NCBI RefSeq assembly: GCF_959025735.1
Contig: NZ_CAUFJQ010000070.1
Coordinates: 1 to 9,796, forward strand
From: an uncultured Streptococcus sp.
GTDB lineage: Bacteria > Bacillota > Bacilli > Lactobacillales > Streptococcaceae
Direction of reading: 5' to 3'
DNA length: 9,796 nt
A program made the position numbers and the translations under genes. Every line of letters starts with the position of its first letter. The first letter of the stretch is position 1. Positions 1 to 7,000 of this stretch are shown here, in pieces. The notes beneath the pieces are model-generated. The model worked only from the letters and a program-made list of their open reading frames with translations, was not told where the DNA came from and made no database searches.

Positions 1-116
1 CTTAGGTGAGTACGGACGTCAGCGAACTTCGAAGAAGTTCCATGACTTAGTTTTGGACCTAAGGTTCCAAAACTCCCGAGTGCCTGAAACAATTGTGTTT
101 CAGGCTATTTTCTCAC
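1..116. other. Array of three consecutive hairpins, candidate structured RNA or intergenic element
   Basis: No coding region is supported here. Three perfect or near-perfect hairpins follow one another: GAACTTC/GAAGTTC (24-30 with 34-40, loop gaa); AGTTTTGGA/TCCAAAACT (49-57 with 66-74, with inner CC/GG pairs); and GCCTGAAACA/TGTTTCAGGC (82-91 with 96-105). GTGAG (6-10) can pair with CTCAC (112-116) and would close all three into a multibranched fold. CTTAGGT (1-7) can alternatively pair with ACCTAAG (57-63). The third hairpin alone could be a terminator, but two further hairpins directly upstream are more than a terminator needs. It could be the 3' part of a small RNA, a complex 3' UTR or a dispersed intergenic repeat. 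The window begins inside the element, so its left limit is unknown. I do not recognise a named RNA family. Confidence 0.4.
82..112 (+). terminator. Probable rho-independent terminator of an off-window plus-strand gene
   Basis: A perfect 10-bp stem GCCTGAAACA/TGTTTCAGGC with loop ATTG (82-105) is followed by TATTTTCTC. The T-rich tract lies on the plus-strand side only, so termination would act on transcripts coming from the left edge. The tract is interrupted, so this is weaker than the two terminators later in the window. Confidence 0.5.
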
Positions 117-143
117 GGCGGGAAGCCTCAAGGTATTCATGAG

Positions 144-192
144 TAACTTTAAAAAATAAACAATTCTTTAAATTTTTTGATTTTTTAAGTTA
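144..192. repeat. AT-rich imperfect inverted repeat downstream of the hydrolase gene
   Basis: TAACTTTAAAAAAT (144-157) is matched by ATTTTTTAAGTTA (180-192) with a single bulge and a loop of about 22 nt. It lies between the converging left-edge transcript and the end of the minus-strand pabB-hydrolase operon, which has no other visible terminator. The stem has almost no GC pairs, so it would be a weak terminator at best. Nothing else of note is seen in 117-256. Confidence 0.25.
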
Positions 193-256
193 TGTAACAT
201 GAAAATATACTTTATCTACATTAAGAGCAACTGTTTTTAAAGCTAGCCTCTTCATT

Positions 257-871
257 TTAAAACCCAGCGACAAACTCCTTGATGGCTTGCGCGAGTTCAT
301 AGGGTTTCTCGGTATTGAGTAGATGGCCTCCGTCTGCGATTTCTTGATAGCGGCCTTTGGGCAGGAGCTTGGCCAATTTTTTAGAAGAAGATTGATTGGC
401 CCAATCTTTGCTACCACAAATCACCAAGCTAGGAAGAGGGCAAACTTTAACGGTATCGGTTAAATTGAGCCCTTTTAATTCGGTCAAGATTTGAAGCATC
501 TGTTGTTTATTGGCATCTTGTTTTTCAAAGACATGCTTGGGAAGCAGACGAAAAAGGAGAATCTGGAGCCGATAGAGGGGATTGGTGTTGAGTTTGTATT
601 GAGTTCCCGCAAGGACCAAGCCCTTGAGTTGCGGGAAGTCTTGTCTGGAGAGATCCAGAGCGAGCACGCCACCTAGTGAAAGTCCTACCAGAATAAAGGG
701 TTCGCTTTCTTGCTGGAGGCGCTCCATCAACCTTTCTTTGACTTCCTGATAGCTTTCTTTTGGATGGGAGAAAATATCAAAAGTTTTGGAGTGCAAGGGT
801 GAAAGTGCAAATTGGACTCCTTGCCAAGAGAGGACATCTTGTCCTAGTCCATGTAAAAAAATTAGTTTCAT
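257..871 (-). CDS. Small alpha/beta-fold hydrolase
   Basis: A 204-residue soluble protein with the alpha/beta hydrolase layout. It has an N-terminal strand leading to the oxyanion-type HG at residues 7-8 and the nucleophile elbow G63-L-S65-L-G67. The likely acid is D156 (GSKDW) and the likely catalytic base H183 (GGH), giving the triad Ser65-Asp156-His183 seen in esterases, lipases and related enzymes. At about 200 residues it is compact, with only a short cap region (about 95-135). There is no signal peptide or membrane segment, so it should be cytoplasmic. The ATG shares its A with the pabB stop (TGATG), and a GAAAGGA ribosome binding site inside the end of pabB sits about 6 nt upstream. 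Translational coupling to pabB is therefore likely. The substrate cannot be read from sequence; cotranscription suggests, but does not prove, a link to folate or chorismate metabolism. Confidence 0.9.
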   Translation of the reverse strand: MKLIFLHGLGQDVLSWQGVQFALSPLHSKTFDIFSHPKESYQEVKERLMERLQQESEPFILVGLSLGGVLALDLSRQDFPQLKGLVLAGTQYKLNTNPLYRLQILLFRLLPKHVFEKQDANKQQMLQILTELKGLNLTDTVKVCPLPSLVICGSKDWANQSSSKKLAKLLPKGRYQEIADGGHLLNTEKPYELAQAIKEFVAGF

Positions 872-2598
872 CAGGAATCCTTTCTTTGAAAATCGAGTTC
901 GTAGAGACCACGAAGAGCATTGCAGGCATAAATACGATCAGCGTCTGTTAAATCGTTCAGAGTCAAGAGTTTTTCTTCCACCTGCTGGGTCTCAAGAAGA
1001 TGGCGCCGATAAATGCCATCGAGTAAGGGGAGGTGAGCTGGTGGGGTATAGAGTTGTCCCTCTATCTCCAGCACCAGATTGCCAATCGTCGTCTCTAGCA
1101 AGGTTCCGTCTGGCAGATGGAAAATTTGCTCGTGATCTGACTGGTTGAGATGGTCTCTCTGACTCGTTTTGAAATAAGTAAATGGCGTCGCTAAATCAAG
1201 CTTCTGCTCTGTCAGTTGGGCCTGTAGATAGCTAGCTGGCAAGTCTGTCAGCTCCGTGATCACTAGGTGGAAGGCACCGTTTTTTTGCAAGGCAATGCGA
1301 CAACGGTAGTCAAGGCTAGGATCTACATGAGCGAGCTCTTCTTGAAGGTCGTTCAGGAGTTTTGGTTCGTCAAAAGGATAGGCAAAGTAGCGACTAGCCT
1401 CTCTCAAACGGGTTAGGTGTTGCTCCAGGAAAGTCAACTCTCCTTGGTGGATGCGGCCAGTCGTCAAAAGCTCAAATCGAGGCTCTTGCCGGTAAAGAAC
1501 CGCCGATTTTTGCTTGGTTTCCTGGTATTCACCTTCCCATTTACTGTCCCAAGTGATGCCTCCTCCCACGCCATAGATGGCTTGATCCCCCTGCATTTGA
1601 AGGGTCCGGATGGCTACATTAAAAATCCGTTTCCCTTTTGGAAGAAGGATGCCGATCGTTCCACAGTAGACACCTCGAGGAGACTTCTCCGTCTTTTGGA
1701 TGATTTCCATAGTGGAGATCTTCGGTGCTCCTGTAATCGAGCCACAAGGAAAGAGAGCTCGGAAGGTTTGGATCAGGTCGATTTCAGCTCGTAAGCGACT
1801 TTCAATGGTCGAGGTCATCTGCCAAACAGTGGAGTATTGCTCGACTTGGCAGAGATGGGTCACCTGCTCACTTCCAATCTCCGAAATCCGGTTCATGTCA
1901 TTGCGGAGGAGGTCGACGATCATCATGTTTTCTGCTCGATTTTTCGGGTCGGCTTCTAGCCAAGCAGCCTCTTGAAGATCCTCTTGGTTGGTGAGACCAC
2001 GGTGCGTCGTTCCTTTCATGGGGCGCGTGGTCAGTAGCCGGTCGTCTTGCTCAAAAAAGAGCTCAGGACTGATGGAGAGGATGGAGACATCATCGTGCTG
2101 GATGAAGGCATTGTAATGGGCTTTCTGCTCTACCACCAAGCGATTGTATATAGCCAAAGGATCTGCTTTTAGCTCTTGAGAAAGCTGGACAGTGTAGTTG
2201 ACCTGGTAGGTATCTCCCTGGCGGATATGGTGATGGATGGTCTCGATGGCTTCTTGATAAGCAGGTGCCTCTACCTCTTCCTTCCAATTGGCTGGAAGAT
2301 CCACAGCTTCATAGTGCTCTGGGAAAGGAAGGGTTTCGACCTCCTCGTGGATAGTAAAATAGAGGAGATACTCTCCCATAAGAGGTGCTGGATGGACAGC
2401 AAACTTCTTCTCAAAAGCAGGAGCAGCCTCATAGCTGACATAGCCAACCGCATAAAAGCCTTGCTCCTGGTAGGCTTCGACTTCTCTAAGAAGATCCTCT
2501 ACCTGGTCGAGGTTTCTAGTTTTTAATTCCTTTATGGACTTGGTGAAAAGGTAGCGCAAACCAAGCTCTTTAAAATCAATAATCGTTTGTTTATGCAT
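871..2598 (-). CDS. pabB: Fused aminodeoxychorismate synthase component I / 4-amino-4-deoxychorismate lyase (PabB-PabC)
   Basis: This 575-residue fusion should carry out two consecutive steps of para-aminobenzoate synthesis for folate. Residues 1 to about 370 form the chorismate-binding domain: GDTYQVNYT at 128-136, the PMKGT motif at 193-197, ENMMIVDLLRND around 223-234, and GSITGAPK at 286-293. Lys195 in PMKGT distinguishes PabB from anthranilate synthase TrpE, which normally has Ala there (PIAGT). Residues from about 375 to 575 form a fold-type IV PLP domain like PabC, with candidate PLP lysine K477 (TYFKTSQR) and the LLETTIGNLV motif at 500-509, typical of aminodeoxychorismate lyases. No glutaminase partner (PabA/TrpG) is in the window. 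No Shine-Dalgarno sequence precedes the ATG. An in-frame TGA at 2613-2611 and the absence of another start codon between make 2598 the earliest possible start. The downstream hydrolase overlaps by 1 nt. Confidence 0.95.
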   Translation of the reverse strand: MHKQTIIDFKELGLRYLFTKSIKELKTRNLDQVEDLLREVEAYQEQGFYAVGYVSYEAAPAFEKKFAVHPAPLMGEYLLYFTIHEEVETLPFPEHYEAVDLPANWKEEVEAPAYQEAIETIHHHIRQGDTYQVNYTVQLSQELKADPLAIYNRLVVEQKAHYNAFIQHDDVSILSISPELFFEQDDRLLTTRPMKGTTHRGLTNQEDLQEAAWLEADPKNRAENMMIVDLLRNDMNRISEIGSEQVTHLCQVEQYSTVWQMTSTIESRLRAEIDLIQTFRALFPCGSITGAPKISTMEIIQKTEKSPRGVYCGTIGILLPKGKRIFNVAIRTLQMQGDQAIYGVGGGITWDSKWEGEYQETKQKSAVLYRQEPRFELLTTGRIHQGELTFLEQHLTRLREASRYFAYPFDEPKLLNDLQEELAHVDPSLDYRCRIALQKNGAFHLVITELTDLPASYLQAQLTEQKLDLATPFTYFKTSQRDHLNQSDHEQIFHLPDGTLLETTIGNLVLEIEGQLYTPPAHLPLLDGIYRRHLLETQQVEEKLLTLNDLTDADRIYACNALRGLYELDFQRKDS

Positions 2599-2604
2599 GC
2601 TTTG

Positions 2605-2613
2605 AGTATATCA
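2605..2613 (-). promoter_or_regulatory. Extended -10 promoter of pabB, predicting a leaderless mRNA
   Basis: On the minus strand the sequence reads TGATATACT then CAAAGC then ATG. This gives an extended -10 TG (2613-2612), a -10 hexamer TATACT (2610-2605), six bases, and the A of the start codon at 2598. Bacterial transcription normally starts about 7 nt after the -10, which is exactly this A. No recognisable -35 is seen, as is common with extended -10 promoters. No purine-rich ribosome binding site lies between the promoter and the ATG. Confidence 0.55.
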
Positions 2614-2652
2614 AAAATAGAGGAAAAAAGGTAGATAAGGATGCAAGATTCC

Positions 2653-2681
2653 TTGCTTGGCCTTCCCTTTCATGCTAAAAT
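2653..2681 (+). promoter_or_regulatory. Promoter of the acyltransferase gene
   Basis: TTGCTT (2653-2658) is followed after 17 nt by TAAAAT (2676-2681), with an extended -10 TG at 2673-2674. The start of transcription is expected near 2688, giving a short leader before the ATG at 2717. It diverges from the pabB promoter within the 118-bp intergenic region, and the two predicted transcripts do not overlap. Confidence 0.65.
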
Positions 2682-2716
2682 AACCATAGAAACTGCTTTG
2701 GGCAAGGAGTAGGACC

Positions 2717-3772
2717 ATGCAAAAGAATCCCCTCTATAACACCTCTAGTATCAGCTTTTTTCAATACCTCTTTGCGATTGCAGTGATTTTGGTGCATAGT
2801 GGTCGCTTGACCTCCTATGAGCCACTGCATTTTGGTCTCAAGAGTATGCTCGGCCGGCTAGCGGTTCCATTTTTTATCGTCTGTGCCAGCTTTTTCCTCA
2901 AACAATCCCTAGGGAATTCTCAGAAAATGAAGGCCTATCTGGTCAAAATCGTAAAAACCTATTTGTTTTGGAGTTTCGTTTACCTCCCTTATGCCTGGCT
3001 CTTTTTCTCTAGTCTCCATCTTCCTGTTTATCTCTTTCCAGCAGGAATCTTGATTGCTCTGGTCTACTTGGGAATGTGCTACCAACTCTGGTATATTCCT
3101 GCTTTTTTACTGGGCTTGTTTTTGGTCAATCAATTGGTCAAACGCCTAGGTATGGTTTGGACGGGGGTGATCACTTTTCTTCTTTACTGCTGGGGCTTGA
3201 TCGAGACCTATTCGGCTTATCTGGACACCACAAGTCTTCTTAAGGGTTACCAGCTCTACAGCAATTTATTTTTTACAGCGCGAAATGGTCTCTTTTACAC
3301 GCCCATTTTTATCTATATGGGTTATTATCTGTATGACCATTTTCATGCACAAGTTTTTAGCATTCACCGTTGGCAAAAAGTAGCTCTTGCCTTTGGACTC
3401 TTCTGTTTAGAAGGTATGATCATTTTTCAAAATGAAGGAATCGATAAGAACTTTTTCTTTCTTCTTCCCTTTGTGACCGTTTATTTTGTCAATGCTTGCC
3501 TGCGATCGTCTTTTCTAAAAACCTATGATCTACAGTATTTAAAACAGATGAGTATGGCCCTTTACTTTTCGCATCCGATCTTTATCGAGTGGGCTCGCTA
3601 TGGCTTTAGCAGCCTCCCCCTTACTTATCCAGATAGGGGCAAGCTGATTTTTGTGACTGCCTTGTTTGGTAGTCACCTCTTTGGACTAGCCATGCTGTGG
3701 GTACGAGATAGAAGGGAAAAACAAAAGATTCCTTCAAATGGTGAAGAGTTAGATGAAATAACCAACCAATAG
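2717..3772 (+). CDS. Polytopic membrane acyltransferase (acyltransferase family 3)
   Basis: A 351-residue protein that is mostly hydrophobic, with about ten predicted membrane segments and a hydrophilic C-terminal tail from about residue 330. Family-type features are visible in order. The first helix carries H27 (ILVHSGR), the usual position of the essential His in this family. GRLAVPFFIVCASFFL follows at 46-61, then LWYIPAFLLG at 124-133, RNGLFYTPIFIYMGYYL around 189-205, and the terminal YFSHPIFI motif at 283-290. Members transfer acyl groups, often acetyl, across the membrane onto extracytoplasmic sugars, wall polymers or lipids; the acceptor cannot be inferred here. AAGGAG (2704-2709) lies 7 nt before the ATG, which supports the start. 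The gene has its own promoter and a strong terminator, so it appears monocistronic. An O-acetyltransferase for cell-surface glycans is the leading guess. Confidence 0.88.
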   Translation: MQKNPLYNTSSISFFQYLFAIAVILVHSGRLTSYEPLHFGLKSMLGRLAVPFFIVCASFFLKQSLGNSQKMKAYLVKIVKTYLFWSFVYLPYAWLFFSSLHLPVYLFPAGILIALVYLGMCYQLWYIPAFLLGLFLVNQLVKRLGMVWTGVITFLLYCWGLIETYSAYLDTTSLLKGYQLYSNLFFTARNGLFYTPIFIYMGYYLYDHFHAQVFSIHRWQKVALAFGLFCLEGMIIFQNEGIDKNFFFLLPFVTVYFVNACLRSSFLKTYDLQYLKQMSMALYFSHPIFIEWARYGFSSLPLTYPDRGKLIFVTALFGSHLFGLAMLWVRDRREKQKIPSNGEELDEITNQ

Positions 3773-3782
3773 TAGGGTGTAC

Positions 3783-3814
3783 AAACCTCAAACAGTTGTG
3801 TTTGAGGTTTTTTT
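3783..3814 (+). terminator. Rho-independent terminator of the acyltransferase gene
   Basis: A perfect 12-bp stem AAACCTCAAACA (3783-3794) / TGTTTGAGGTTT (3799-3810), loop GTTG, runs into seven Ts (3808-3814). It begins 10 nt after the stop codon and separates the acyltransferase transcript from the adhesin gene. Confidence 0.92.
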
Positions 3815-3929
3815 GTATGGACAAATTAAGGGGGATAAGGATTGTTAGGCCTGTTCCACCTTATTTATATATGTTTTATTTGATTGCCCTTGGATTGAAG
3901 GACGGGGAAATCATTACCAGATAGTGACT

Positions 3930-3967
3930 TATAATATAGACATTAGTGCAAACAATGTCTATATTAT
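3930..3967. promoter_or_regulatory. Perfect 14-bp inverted repeat overlapping a TATAAT box, candidate operator
   Basis: ATAATATAGACATT (3931-3944) and AATGTCTATATTAT (3954-3967) are exact reverse complements separated by 9 nt (AGTGCAAAC). The left arm overlaps a consensus TATAAT at 3930-3935, although no good -35 is found at normal spacing. The size and symmetry suit a dimeric repressor site, for example of the TetR type. In RNA it would form an AU-rich hairpin, but without a T-run it is not a terminator. No regulator gene is adjacent. The rest of 3815-4074 holds no ORF and is very AT-rich from about 3960. Confidence 0.45.
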
Positions 3968-4017
3968 TAAATATTTATTATTTAATTTGAAAAGCAATAG
4001 ATATTCTAAAAAATAAT

Positions 4018-4026
4018 TGATAAAAT
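4018..4026 (+). promoter_or_regulatory. Candidate extended -10 for the adhesin gene
   Basis: TGATAAAAT gives an extended -10 (TG, one base, TAAAAT at 4021-4026) about 50 nt before the adhesin ATG. The -35 at 17-nt spacing is poor. A TTGAAA at 3987-3992 is too far from this -10. Transcription would start near 4033 and include the small hairpin-capable GCCTT...AAGGC, then TAAGGAG (4061-4067), 7 nt before the ATG. The TATAAT at 3930 is the alternative. Confidence 0.35.
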
Positions 4027-4074
4027 TAAAGGGAGGGCCTTTTTGGAAGGCTAAGAAAAGTAAGGAGATAAAAC

Positions 4075-7000
4075 ATGAAAAAGCTTAGTTTATTATGGAA
4101 AAACTTTTTGAACAAAGGTTTTGTCATTTTAACGATTCTCATGATGCTAGGCCAGATTGGTCAAGGGGCTGTAACTGCCTATGCCAACCAGCTAGCAGTT
4201 GGAGATAACGGGGCCTTGGATGTTACCCTCTTGTATGGGGACAAACAAGACCATCCAGGTGGCATGTCCTATTTTACAGGGGATACCATGTCTGGCTATA
4301 TCCAGATTACCCCTAAAAATTTGACAACCGACATTAACGATGTCGCGATTACTTTGAAAGTACCAGGCAAGTACCTCAGAGAAGTCAGCATTCCAGACTT
4401 TAATAGTGCCTCAGAGCATGATAAACCAACGGTAACAAAGGTTGGTGATGATTATCAAGTCACCCTTCACTTTAGCAATTACCAAAAATCAGAAGTGTTG
4501 ACCTTGCCTTTTATCGGGAAGTTTACAATCGGGTATCCACCGACGAATTACTCGCTAGATATCACAGGAACTTTGAACATCAATGGGCAAGAAACAGCGC
4601 TCAATGATATCATTTGGAAGCCTAAGTACAACGATTATCGTTTCACCAAGTACATCAACCAAAACTTGAACGAAGCCATGTCTAAGGACTATGCGGAAGC
4701 AATGCCAGGTATTGTCAAAGGTGCGGATGGAAAGAACTATATTGAAACACCAACTTCTGTCCCATTTGCCTTCCAATTGGACGGAATGCGTGGTCAATAC
4801 GGTGGTCAATACCGTCAGTTAGAATCAGCAACGATCACTGATAAGTTACCAACCTATACAGATAAGAGTGGGAAGACTCGCACAGCTGTTCTCGATACAG
4901 CCAAGTCTGAAGGCTGGGTAGACAATGGAGATGGTACAGTTACGAAGACTTTCAAGGCGGATGCAAACGACAATCCAGCAGCTTATCACCAAGAATTTAT
5001 GACCAAAATCAAGGATACAAGTTACCTCTACTTGAAATTCCCTGATTTGGTCTTAGAAAAAGACCAAACCCTCAAGGACGTTCTTAGTAAGGATTTGACC
5101 AATACTGGTAGCATCGTAGGAATTCCTGCCAACCGTGGAGAGGGAGAACCAGATATTACTGCGGAAGATTCTCTTATTTTCCGTTTGACTTCACGTGACC
5201 TTGAAGGGGCTGGAAGCTTTGCTAAACAGGCGGATGGGGATGTTTATGACTCAACAGAATACAAGGCTGCTAATTATAAATGGCTCTTAAAATTTGCCAA
5301 CAATACCCCTTCACCGCAGAAGAATTTCGTCTTTTATGATGAGACTGTGGACCCTCGCTTGAAGTTTACCAAGATCGGTTATAGTCGCCTGATGGAAGGA
5401 AACTATGGGATTGGGAAGCAAATCCATACCATTGTCAAACGAATTATCTTGACCATGGAAGATGGTAGCACCAAAGAAATCCAGTCAGAAGCAGATAAAG
5501 ATGGAAACGGTCTAATTGATTTGACCAAGTATGGAACCGTTGTGGGCTGGCGGATGGAAATGAAGGATGATTTTGTCCTTCAATCTGGTCAGGGAATTTA
5601 CCTCAATAGCTATACAAGCTTCAAGGATCCTGAAAAGACGCGTTACGATGAAAATGATGCGACCAAAAATGTCTACAAGAATACAGGCCGTGTGACTTAT
5701 CAAACACAATCAAATGTAGCTAAAGACCAAACATCAGATTGGACATTTAAGTTGATTCCTTTGAAGGAAAGCTTTGAAATTGCAAAAACGACTGATTACA
5801 ATGATGTTCGCTATACTGATGGACAAAATATTCGTTTTGGTTTGATGGCAACCAAAGTAGTTTTAGATCCTGATAAGGATTATGGAGACCTGCGAATCAT
5901 TGATCTGTATGATCCAAATACCCTTAAAGTCGACTATAAAGATTTTGAAAGAAACCTTGCCTCTAATGAAAAAGGTATGAAATTCTTAAAGAGCTACGAT
6001 GTCATTGAAAATTACCACAATTCAGGTCGAACCGCTATTGTGATGCATTTGGACCAAAAAGAGTTTATTAAAGCTTCTCTTATGGATCTTAATCGTGTGC
6101 GTTTACCGTTTATCGTGGCCGATTTAAAAGGAAAAGATGACGGTGGAATCTTCACCAATAAAGTATATGTGGCAGGAGACGGAATCCACGATCTTGAAAA
6201 TGCCAACCCTGATCGAGTTACCGAAGATGTCTATGACTTAAACGGGAATGGATCAACAACCGATAAGATTCCTTATGCTCAATCAAATTATACGATTGTC
6301 GCAGCAGAAGGGATCTATGCTCGCAAATACATTGCTAAAAATGATGATCTATCCGATGCATCTACTGTTACTCGTACCTTCAAACCTGGTGAAACCTTTA
6401 ACTACAAGATCACCATTAAAAACAATACAGACAAGCCAGTCGAAGACGCAGTTGTTTACGATGCTCTACCAAAAGTACACGATGTCAATACCCTAGATGG
6501 TTCAAATCGTTTGACTGAATATACGGTTAGCCTCCGTGGACCTGTATCTGCCCCTGAAGGCTGGACAGTCTACTACACGACAGATCCTAGTGTCACAAGT
6601 GACACCATGGAGCAGGCAGCAGATAAGGATATCTGGACGGCAGCCGTAGCAGATTACAGTCAAGTGACAGGTATCAAGTTTGTAGCGGATAAAGGAACGA
6701 CGATCCCAGCACGTAGCGAAGCAAACTTTGGTGTCCCAGTCGTCAACCCAACTGAGTTGACCAAAGACGTCAAAGACTTGATGCAAAAACGCACCAAAGA
6801 TAATGAAGACAACGGTGGTCGTTCAGGTGTCGTCCAAGCCCATAACCAATTTGGATACAAGGCCAAAGGCCACGAAGGAAACCGTGAATCGAATACCGTA
6901 TCCGCACAAATCTTCTCAGCTGCTTTCCAAGTCAAGAAAGTCGATAAGGACGATCCGAAGAAAGTCCTTGAAGGTGCTACATTTACCTTGACAGATGCAA

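Noticed and set aside
786..1148. Plus-strand ORF of 120 codons antisense to pabB
   Set aside because: It lies wholly within the well-supported pabB gene, has no ribosome binding site, and its translation shows no recognisable domain. Most likely a shadow of pabB.
3987..4017. TTGAAA and AATAAT as an alternative adhesin promoter
   Set aside because: The spacing is 19 nt and the -10 is poor. The extended -10 at 4018-4026 and the TATAAT at 3930 are better candidates.
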